12,588 nt of DNA, taken from an uncultured Collinsella sp. (GTDB taxonomy: Bacteria; Actinomycetota; Coriobacteriia; Coriobacteriales; Coriobacteriaceae). Below the pieces are notes generated by a model that did no database searches, was not told where the DNA came from, and worked only from the letters and a program-made list of their open reading frames with translations. The translations under genes and the position numbers were made by a program. Shown here in pieces: positions 5,777-11,860 of this stretch. The stretch's first letter is position 1; every line of letters starts with the position of its first letter. The DNA lies in the NCBI GenBank assembly GCA_902494565.1, contig CABUTN010000049.1, positions 1-12,588 on the forward strand, read 5' to 3'.

Positions 5777-7927
5777 ATGGCATCCAAATACTCCATGAAC
5801 GACCGTCCCAGCTGGCCTCGCCGCGCCATCGTTACCGCCGGCGAGCCCTACGGCAACAAGGGCCTTCACTTTGGCCACGTCGGTGGCGTCTTTGTCCCGG
5901 CCGACTTCTTCGCCCGCTTCCTGCGCGACCGTCTGGGCCGCGAGAACGTCATCTTCACCTCGGGCACCGACTGCTATGGCTCGCCCATCATGGAGAGCTA
6001 CCGCAAGCTCAAGGAGAACGAGGGCTACGACAAGTCCATCGCCGAGTATGTCGAGTCCAATCACTCCCGCCAGGCCGCGACCCTCAACAACTACAACATC
6101 AGCTGCGATATCTACGGCGGCTCGGGCCTTGAGCCGGCTGCGCAGATTCACAACGAGGTGACCGCCGAGATTATCGAGCGTCTGCACGAACAGGGCACCA
6201 TCTCCAAGCGCTCCACGCTGCAGTTCTACGACGCCAAGGCCGGCACGTTCCTCAACGGCCGCCAGGTGATCGGCCGCTGCCCCATCCAGGGCTGCAAGTC
6301 CGAGAAGGCTTATGCCGACGAGTGCGACCTGGGTCACCAGTTTGAGCCCGAGGAGCTCATCGCGCCCAAAAGCCAGCTCACCGGCGAGGTGCCCGAGCTG
6401 CGCCCGGTCGACAACCTCTACTTCGACCTGCCGGCCTACCTCGACTTTATGAAAACCTATACCGCCAAGCTCGCCCAGAACCCGCAGGTTCGCTCCGTGG
6501 TCTCCAAGACCATGGAAGAGTGGCTGCTGCCGGCCCAGCTCTACATCCAGAACAAGTTCCGCGAGGCCTTCGATGCCGTCGAGGATCAGCTTCCCGAGCA
6601 CACCGTGCTGGAGCCCGAGGGCAACAAGAGCAGCTTTACCGTCACCTTCCCCAGCTGGAAGGAGCGCGACGATGCCCACGCGGTGCTCGCCAACGGCGGC
6701 GTGCGCTTCCGCAGCGGCAAGGCGCTCGTACCCTTCCGCATCACCGGCAACATCGACTGGGGCGTTCCGGTGCCCGAGGTCGATGGCGTCTCCGACGTCA
6801 CCTGCTGGTGCTGGCCCGAGAGCCTGTGGGCTCCCATCAGCTATACGCGCACCGTGCTCGCACGCGATGCCAAGGCCGCCGGCGTGACCGAGGGCGTCGC
6901 CGCCCAGGATGCCGCCCTCATGGGCGAGCCCGCCGCCGATTCCACGCAGGTCCCCGCGCCCACCTACCAGCACAGCTCGCTCGACTGGCGCGACTGGTGG
7001 TGCTCGGATGACGCACAGATCTACCAGTTCATTGGCCAGGACAACATCTACTTCTATTGCATCGCGCAGACCGCCATGTGGGAGGCCCTGGGTTGGAACC
7101 TCACGCAGAGCACCGTCAGCGCCTGCTACCACCTGCTCTACATGGGCAAAAAGGCAAGCTCGTCCTCGCAGACTCCTCCCCCGCCGGCAGACGACCTGCT
7201 CAACCACTACACCTGCGAGCAGATGCGCGCGCATTGGCTGTCGCTCGGCCTGTCCGAGAAGCCGGTGAGCTTTAGCCCCAAGGCATACGACACGCGCGTG
7301 ACCGGCAAGGACAAGGACGGCAACGAGGTGCGCGCCTGCGACGACAAGCGCGTTATCGACCCCGCCCTTAAGGAGAGCGCGCTGCTGACCGGCGTGTTCA
7401 ACCGCCTGGCCCGCAGCTGCTTCTACGGCGTCGCCGTCAAGGAGGGCGACGAGAGTCCCTATCGCAACGGTTGCATCCCCGCCGGTGCCGCTTCTGACAC
7501 CGTGGTCGAAGCCGCCCAGCAGGCAGCCCTCGCCTTTGAGCAGGCCATGTACAAGTTCGAGACGCACCGAGCGCTCGCTGTGTGCGACGACTACCTGCGC
7601 GCCGCCAACAAGCGCTGGAGCGATGCCTCCAAGGCCGCCAACAAGCTCGAGGGCGAGCCGGCCAACGCCGCCATGACGCAGGCCCTCGTCGACGCCTTTA
7701 CCGAGCTGCGCGTAGCGACCGTGCTCATGCACGGCATCGTGCCGGCCGGCTGCGAGCTCATCTGCGAGTACTTCGACGTTGACCCGGTCGCCTTCTTTAG
7801 CTGGGATAACATCTTTGCCTCCACGGATGAGTTTGTGGAGAGCCTGGGCGAGAAGCCCGGCGAGCACCGCGTGAAGCCGCTGCCCCCGCGCTTCGACTTC
7901 TTTAGCAAGCACGAGAGCCAGTACTAA
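5777..7927 (+). CDS. Methionyl-tRNA-synthetase-like class I ligase with degenerate KMSKS
   Basis: The 716-residue protein aligns by eye with MetRS over most of its length. It has the HIGH-type motif HFGH (31-34), SGTDCYGSPIM (62-72), the connective domain with a zinc-knuckle-like set (Cys168, Cys173, Cys183, His187), LIAPKSQLTGEVPE, FFDLP-like YFDLPAY, WAPISY (351-356) and FIGQDNIYF (418-426). Key sites differ from E. coli MetRS as I recall it: Leu13 aligns with Glu23, His301 with Tyr427, the pocket Trp253 is not conserved in place, and KMSKS becomes KASSS (459-463) followed by a proline run. About 50 extra residues occupy roughly 268-320. It may activate another amino acid, act on a non-tRNA substrate, or serve as the cell's MetRS with an odd active site. 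The start is ATG 5777, with AAGGAG 4 bases upstream; upstream in-frame codons lack such a site. I leave out the symbol metG because the function is doubtful. Confidence 0.85.
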   Translation: MASKYSMNDRPSWPRRAIVTAGEPYGNKGLHFGHVGGVFVPADFFARFLRDRLGRENVIFTSGTDCYGSPIMESYRKLKENEGYDKSIAEYVESNHSRQAATLNNYNISCDIYGGSGLEPAAQIHNEVTAEIIERLHEQGTISKRSTLQFYDAKAGTFLNGRQVIGRCPIQGCKSEKAYADECDLGHQFEPEELIAPKSQLTGEVPELRPVDNLYFDLPAYLDFMKTYTAKLAQNPQVRSVVSKTMEEWLLPAQLYIQNKFREAFDAVEDQLPEHTVLEPEGNKSSFTVTFPSWKERDDAHAVLANGGVRFRSGKALVPFRITGNIDWGVPVPEVDGVSDVTCWCWPESLWAPISYTRTVLARDAKAAGVTEGVAAQDAALMGEPAADSTQVPAPTYQHSSLDWRDWWCSDDAQIYQFIGQDNIYFYCIAQTAMWEALGWNLTQSTVSACYHLLYMGKKASSSSQTPPPPADDLLNHYTCEQMRAHWLSLGLSEKPVSFSPKAYDTRVTGKDKDGNEVRACDDKRVIDPALKESALLTGVFNRLARSCFYGVAVKEGDESPYRNGCIPAGAASDTVVEAAQQAALAFEQAMYKFETHRALAVCDDYLRAANKRWSDASKAANKLEGEPANAAMTQALVDAFTELRVATVLMHGIVPAGCELICEYFDVDPVAFFSWDNIFASTDEFVESLGEKPGEHRVKPLPPRFDFFSKHESQY

Positions 7928-7928
7928 A

Positions 7929-7948
7929 GCACGCCAGCAGCGGCGTGC
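7929..7948 (+). terminator. Hairpin between the MetRS-like gene and the methyltransferase
   Basis: GCACGCC (7929-7935) and GGCGTGC (7942-7948) form a perfect 7-bp stem with a 6-base loop, starting two bases after the stop codon. No T-run follows. It may weaken read-through or protect the upstream message within an operon. Confidence 0.4.
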
Positions 7949-7986
7949 CCGGAAAGTAGTCAATTTGGGACGGGAAGGAAAGACGG

Positions 7987-9090
7987 ATGTCCAAGCCGCG
8001 TCGTCGTAAGCAGAAAAAGCAGGTCAAGGCCGAGCTCAAGCTCAGGCAGTTTGCTGCTACCGAACTTTCCGACCAGCTTGCCGCCCAACACTCCGCCGCC
8101 GACCTGCCGCGCTTTATGGTCGACACGGTCGCCGGCGCCTATGCCCCCGCCGATGCCGAGCTCATGATCGAGGGCTTTGGCGCCGCGGTCACACGCCCGG
8201 TCACGCTGCGCGCCAACACGCTCAAGGCAACCGCCGAGGACATCGCTGCGGCGCTCGATGCCGCCGGCATCGCCCACTACCCCGTCGCCTGGTACCCAGA
8301 CGCCTTTATCCTGCCCGAGGCCCAGGTTTCCGATCTGTGGGATCTCGACATCTACCGCGACGGCAAGATCTACCTACAGAGCCTGTCGTCCATGATGCCG
8401 CCTTTGGTGTTGGGCGCCCAGGCAGGCGAGGACATCCTGGACATGTGCGCAGCCCCTGGCGGCAAGACGACGCAGATCACCGCCCTCACCCAGGGCCAGG
8501 CGCATCTCACAGCCTGCGAGATGAGCATTCCCCGCGCCGAAAAGCTCGAGTCAAACCTCCATCGCCAGGGTGCCAAAAACGTGCCCGTCATGCGCATCGA
8601 CGCACGCGAGCTCGACGAGTTCTTCCGCTTTGACCGCATCCTGCTCGACGCTCCTTGCACCGGCACGGGCACCGTCATCAGCGGCAACGAGAAAAGCCTG
8701 CGCGGCCTGACCGAGCAACTGCTTGGCAAGTGCGCCCGCTCGCAGCGCGCGCTTCTGGACCGCGCCATGGGCGCTCTCAAGCCGGGTGGCACGCTCGTCT
8801 ATTCCACCTGTTCGATCATGCCGCAGGAAAACGAGGACGCCCTGCAAGAGGCCCTCGACAAGCATATGGACTGCGAGCTCATTCCCCTCGACGGCACGCC
8901 GAGTGAAAGCGAAGCACGCCGCGCCCAGGAAGCCAGTGAGGAGCCGCGCATCGAGTCCAACGCTCTCACCGAGGCAATCGCAGCGGGTCGGGTATCGGCT
9001 ATCACCAACGGCATGCCCGGCACGCTCACCATCCCGCCCAGCCGCGACTTTGAGGGCTTCTACATCGCCCTGATCCGAAAACGCAGCTAG
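7987..9090 (+). CDS. RsmB/NOP-family RNA (cytosine-5) methyltransferase
   Basis: The 367-residue enzyme transfers a methyl group from S-adenosylmethionine to C5 of a cytosine in RNA, probably 16S rRNA (RsmF-like) or tRNA. Visible motifs are the SAM-binding DMCAAPGGKT (152-161), motif IV DAPC with Cys224 and motif VI STC with Cys275. In this family the two cysteines act in product release and catalysis. The N-terminal tail is strongly basic (MSKPRRRKQKKQVK), suited to RNA contact, and residues 25-140 form the family's N-terminal domain. The extra C-terminal RNA-binding region of E. coli RsmF is missing. The ATG at 7987 follows a purine-rich GGGAAGGAAAG. It lies 59 bases after the MetRS-like gene and may be cotranscribed with it. 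Which base it modifies cannot be decided from sequence alone. Confidence 0.92.
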   Translation: MSKPRRRKQKKQVKAELKLRQFAATELSDQLAAQHSAADLPRFMVDTVAGAYAPADAELMIEGFGAAVTRPVTLRANTLKATAEDIAAALDAAGIAHYPVAWYPDAFILPEAQVSDLWDLDIYRDGKIYLQSLSSMMPPLVLGAQAGEDILDMCAAPGGKTTQITALTQGQAHLTACEMSIPRAEKLESNLHRQGAKNVPVMRIDARELDEFFRFDRILLDAPCTGTGTVISGNEKSLRGLTEQLLGKCARSQRALLDRAMGALKPGGTLVYSTCSIMPQENEDALQEALDKHMDCELIPLDGTPSESEARRAQEASEEPRIESNALTEAIAAGRVSAITNGMPGTLTIPPSRDFEGFYIALIRKRS

Positions 9091-9128
9091 CGCACGGATC
9101 CAAAACTCAACAAACTATCTCCGTGCGC
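9090..9128. terminator. Stem-loop at the convergent 3' ends
   Basis: GCGCACGGA (9090-9098) and TCCGTGCGC (9120-9128) form a 9-bp stem around a 21-base loop. It begins at the last base of the methyltransferase stop codon and its right arm lies inside the 3' end of the convergent small gene. No T-run follows on either strand, so any terminator function would be weak or factor-dependent. Confidence 0.4.
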
Positions 9129-9285
9129 GCTTGTCCTGCTGGTCACGGTGCTGCTTAAGTGCCTCGCGTTCCTTGCGCTCGGCTCTTTTGCCCTTAATGG
9201 CCGTGACCACCAAGTAGATGACCGCGGCGGCAACGATTGCGCCCACACACAGGCCAATCGAGCCCAACATTGCTGCCAATTCCAT
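9115..9285 (-). CDS. Small single-pass membrane protein (56 aa), unknown function
   Basis: The 56-residue product begins MELAAMLGSIGLCVGAIV and has one hydrophobic helix at about 3-30. A highly charged, basic cytoplasmic tail follows (KGKRAERKEREALKQHRD... ending DKRARR), probably helical. The ATG at 9285 is preceded by a strong ribosome-binding site (GAGAGGTGA) about 6 bases upstream, which is the main argument that this short frame is translated. It converges with the methyltransferase gene. A possible extended -10, TGCTATCTT, lies ~33 bases upstream. No family is recognised; an anchor or membrane-linked RNA- or phospholipid-binding tail is conceivable from charge alone. Confidence 0.72.
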   Translation of the reverse strand: MELAAMLGSIGLCVGAIVAAAVIYLVVTAIKGKRAERKEREALKQHRDQQDKRARR

Positions 9286-9317
9286 ACCGCGTCACCTCTC
9301 TTTTAAACGGGACATTC

Positions 9318-9326
9318 AAGATAGCA
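9318..9326 (-). promoter_or_regulatory. Possible extended -10 of the small membrane protein gene
   Basis: The minus strand reads TGCTATCTT, an extended -10-like match about 33 bases before the ATG at 9285. No -35 is evident. Confidence 0.27.
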
Positions 9327-9461
9327 CCTCAATACCCGCCACCACAGCTCCTTCACGTTCGCCGGCCCTTCGGTCTAACGGATGGCGCGGCGGGGAAAAA
9401 TCAACTCGTCAAACGATTTAGCAAGCACAACGCTGTCGGCACCCTGCCAGCCACCATCGCA

Positions 9462-9467
9462 TAGAAT
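9462..9467 (+). promoter_or_regulatory. -10 box giving a probably leaderless TIM-barrel transcript
   Basis: TAGAAT is separated from the ATG at 9477 by 9 bases (CGAGCCCCC), which contain no Shine-Dalgarno. Transcription would start about at the ATG. The -35 region is not recognisable. Confidence 0.4.
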
Positions 9468-9476
9468 CGAGCCCCC

Positions 9477-10568
9477 ATGAATACCCTTAACGACCTAAAC
9501 GAGCGCGTCGACGCCTTTGTCGGCACCAGTTCCTTCGACGCGCCTGCCGCGACGAACGACCAGGCCCCCATCGATGTTCCCGCCGAGGTTCGCGAGGACA
9601 TCGTCGCCTCGGTCGATTTTTCCGAGGTCGAGCTCGCAGACGAGTTCACCGAGCCCCAGGTAGCCGTGACCCCCAACGGACTGCTCCCCATGGAGCCGCT
9701 GCCCATTGACGGGCGTCTGCGCAAGGCGGCCCTCCGCATGCCCGACGAGATCGAGGAGGCCAGCGGCTTCACGCTCTTCGGCCGCCGCATCAAGTCGCTC
9801 ATCTACACCACCGATGTCGCGGTCATCCGCAACTCCAACGCCGATGCCGTCTTTGCCGTTTACCCCTTCACGCCACAGCCCGCCATTACGCAGGCACTGT
9901 TGACCGTCGCCGAGTGCCCGGTCTTTGTAGGCGTGGGCGGCGGAACTACGACCGGCAAGCGCTCCGTGCAGATGGCAGCCGTCTCCGAGATGCAGGGCGC
10001 GGCGGGCTGCGTGGTCAACTCCCCCGCCACTGCCGAGATGGTCGAGCACATCACCAACATCGCCGACATCCCTGTCATCGCCACGGTCGTACGTTGCGAC
10101 GATGATGCGCATGCCAAAGTGCGCGCCGGAGCCAAGATTCTCAACATCGCCGCCGGCAAAAACACACCCCAGGTCCTGCGTGAACTGCGCGAGCACTATC
10201 CCAACCTGCCGCTCATCGCACCGGGCGGCAAGACGCCCGAGAGCATTCGCGAGACCATCGCCGCCGGCGCCAACGCCATCATCTGGACGCCGCCTTCGGC
10301 CCAGCAGCTACAGGCCGACATGATGCAGCGTTATCGCAAGATGAAGGAAGACGCCACACCTGTCATCTCGCGCGACGATGTGCCCATTATCGACCAGGTC
10401 GCCGCCGCCGAGGTCAGCCAGGTCGAGAACATGAATCCCGACGTGCCGATTCCCGACGAAGTCATCGAGCGCGTCGCTTCGATCCACGAGCGCGTCGAGG
10501 AGCATCGCGCCAATCGCGGCCTCAAGCCGTCACTGCACGGCTTTTTCTTCCGCGGAAAGAAACGCTAG
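9477..10568 (+). CDS. TIM-barrel phosphate-binding-type protein of unknown function, with terminal extensions
   Basis: The 363-residue protein has a core from about residue 78 to 290 resembling a TIM-barrel family common in Firmicutes, often labelled only 'hydrolase'. Recognisable parts are EEASGFTLFGRRIKSLIY, DVAVIRNSNADAVFAVYPFTPQP (112-134), VGVGGGTTTG (151-160), GAAGCVVNSP (174-183), a GAKILNIAAGKNTP segment (218-231) and IAPGGKTPESI (247-257). The glycine-rich loops after strands are typical of phosphate or flavin binding in IMP-dehydrogenase, ThiG and nitronate-monooxygenase-like barrels, but no IMPDH catalytic Cys loop is seen. The first ~75 residues are an acidic, probably flexible extension. 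The last ~70 form an acidic then helical and finally basic tail ending GFFFRGKKR. ATG 9477 is the likely start, with no ribosome-binding site but a -10 close upstream; Met72 is an alternative. A terminator follows. Confidence 0.8.
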   Translation: MNTLNDLNERVDAFVGTSSFDAPAATNDQAPIDVPAEVREDIVASVDFSEVELADEFTEPQVAVTPNGLLPMEPLPIDGRLRKAALRMPDEIEEASGFTLFGRRIKSLIYTTDVAVIRNSNADAVFAVYPFTPQPAITQALLTVAECPVFVGVGGGTTTGKRSVQMAAVSEMQGAAGCVVNSPATAEMVEHITNIADIPVIATVVRCDDDAHAKVRAGAKILNIAAGKNTPQVLRELREHYPNLPLIAPGGKTPESIRETIAAGANAIIWTPPSAQQLQADMMQRYRKMKEDATPVISRDDVPIIDQVAAAEVSQVENMNPDVPIPDEVIERVASIHERVEEHRANRGLKPSLHGFFFRGKKR

Positions 10569-10580
10569 CCGCAACAGCAA

Positions 10581-10618
10581 GGCCCGCCCCACAAACGTGA
10601 GACGGGCCGTTTTCGTTT
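10581..10618 (+). terminator. Rho-independent terminator after the TIM-barrel gene
   Basis: GGCCCG and CGGGCC (10581-10608) form the base of a hairpin that continues inward with two mismatches to a small loop. GTTTTCGTTT follows directly on the plus strand. The hairpin may also serve the convergent degV gene, though the minus strand has only a short T stretch. Confidence 0.8.
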
Positions 10619-10649
10619 GAGCAATCATGCAGCAACGTGATGGGGCAAA

Positions 10650-11540
10650 TTAATCCACGCGCTTGTCGCCCATAAAGAAGAGCGCCACCGTACCAGGTCC
10701 GGTATGCGAGCCAATCAGAGTACCGATGTCATTGATCTCAATCTTGCCTTTAAGCTGCGGAACCTGTTCCTCAATCAGCGCCGCAACTGCCTCGGCATCC
10801 TCGCGGCACGCCGAGTGCGACATGATGCACTTACCCGAATAATCCGTACCGCCCTGCACGTGTGCCATCATGGTCTTAGCCATCTCGGAAATCGCGCGCT
10901 TCTTAGTGCGAATTTTCTCACGTGGCGACAGCTTACCTTCGCAATCGACCGTCATAAGCGGGCAAATCTTAAGCGCCGTGCCAATGATCGCGCTCGCGGC
11001 CGAAATGCGACCGCCGCGCAGGTAGCTCGACAGATCGGTCGAGAAGAACCAGTGGTGCAGGTTGAGTTTATGCTCCTCAATCCAAGCGGCCGTCTCGTCG
11101 AGTGAAGCCCCGCTATCGCGCACGTCGGCGGCATATTCCAGCAACAGACCAAAGCCCGAAGACGCCCCCAGCGAATCGATGACGCGCACCTTGCCGCCCT
11201 GGGGATAGCGATCCGCGAGCATCTGCGCCGCGACGCAGGCCGATCCATACGTGCCCGAAATACCCGACGACAACGTCAGGTGCAGCACGTCTTTACCCTC
11301 GGCAACAAACGGCTCCCAAAACTCCTCGTACTCACCCACGCTCACCTGAGACGTCTTGGGCATGGCGCCCGCGGCAATCTGGGCAAAAAACTTGTCCGGC
11401 GTAATCGACTGATACAGATCGTCCGTATAGACAACATCGTCGATCTCGTAATGAAAACACACGACAGGGATATTGCGCGCCGCAAAGAACTCACGGGTTC
11501 GGTCGGCGGCGGATTCACAGGTCAGGACAAAATCACTCAT
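10650..11540 (-). CDS. DegV family fatty-acid-binding protein (FakB-like)
   Basis: DegV proteins bind a single fatty acid; FakB members present it to the kinase FakA for phosphorylation and entry into phospholipid synthesis. The 296-residue product has the expected pieces: the opening strand DFVLTCESAAD, KTSQVSVGEYEEFW (62-75), the LSSGISGTY loop (90-98) whose Ser and Gly contact the fatty-acid carboxylate, LRGGRIS and the C-terminal HTGPGTVALFF (279-289). Its opening TCESAAD differs from the common DSTSDL. No fakA-like gene is in the window. ATG 11540 is chosen because AAGGAG lies 6 bases upstream; an ATG six codons earlier overlaps that site. An extended -10 lies about 30 bases upstream. 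It converges on the TIM-barrel gene and diverges from the fructose bisphosphatase gene. Confidence 0.92.
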   Translation of the reverse strand: MSDFVLTCESAADRTREFFAARNIPVVCFHYEIDDVVYTDDLYQSITPDKFFAQIAAGAMPKTSQVSVGEYEEFWEPFVAEGKDVLHLTLSSGISGTYGSACVAAQMLADRYPQGGKVRVIDSLGASSGFGLLLEYAADVRDSGASLDETAAWIEEHKLNLHHWFFSTDLSSYLRGGRISAASAIIGTALKICPLMTVDCEGKLSPREKIRTKKRAISEMAKTMMAHVQGGTDYSGKCIMSHSACREDAEAVAALIEEQVPQLKGKIEINDIGTLIGSHTGPGTVALFFMGDKRVD

Positions 11541-11568
11541 ATGAGGCTCCTTACTCATTGCTGCGCAA

Positions 11569-11577
11569 ATTATCGCA
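11569..11577 (-). promoter_or_regulatory. Extended -10 promoter of degV
   Basis: The minus strand reads TGCGATAAT, ending about 28 bases before the ATG. The enclosing 11-mer TGTGCGATAAT is identical to the one before the MetRS-like gene. A TACCGC at the -35 position is a poor match. Confidence 0.45.
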
Positions 11578-11803
11578 CAGTGAGCCTACATGCGGTACAT
11601 ATGTCCACTATTTACCAAATCGAACCAAATATAGTGAACATCTTTACCACCATCGTCTCCACCGGCCCCATGCATAAATATCTGAGAAAACACCCTCTGT
11701 CGTCTCCACCCAACCGACACATCTACCTTCACTAAATCGATTTACCAAACCGTTCAGCCGACAATTCAGCCGCTGGCGCAAAATCGAAACAAAAGCGGCG
11801 CAT

Positions 11804-11836
11804 ACTGATAAACGTTTGATGCTGTTTATCAGTTTT
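11804..11836 (+). promoter_or_regulatory. 10-bp inverted repeat with T-run in the bisphosphatase leader
   Basis: ACTGATAAAC (11804-11813) and GTTTATCAGT (11824-11833) are perfect inverted repeats separated by 10 bases and followed by TTT, 25 bases before the ATG. As RNA it would form a weak AT-rich terminator-like hairpin, a possible attenuator. As DNA the half-sites are 20 bases centre to centre, about two helical turns, which suits a dimeric repressor. Confidence 0.5.
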
Positions 11837-11860
11837 ACCAGCCCCATCGGAAGGTGTTTC

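Larger units (their letters stand above)
11541..11860. other. Divergent intergenic region between degV and the fructose bisphosphatase gene
   Basis: This 320-base gap is more AT-rich than the coding DNA around it and holds no supported gene. TTTACCA occurs four times on the plus strand (11611, 11643, 11741, 11834) and AAATCGA three times (11617, 11734, 11781), twice next to TTTACCA. CGTCTCCACC occurs twice (11654 and 11701). It also contains the degV promoter, the 30-base inverted repeat before the bisphosphatase gene and that gene's ribosome-binding site. The repeated words look like regulator-binding sites. Confidence 0.55.

Noticed and set aside
5651..7963. A 770-codon open frame on the minus strand across the MetRS-like gene
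   Set aside because: It is the antisense shadow of a GC-rich gene with strong third-position bias. Its translation is low-complexity Gly/Ala/Val/Leu/His, and the plus strand encodes a clear class I synthetase-like protein.
11280..11735. Plus-strand open frame over the degV 5' end and the intergenic region
   Set aside because: There is no ribosome-binding site, it runs antisense to DegV, and its tail lies in AT-rich regulatory DNA.
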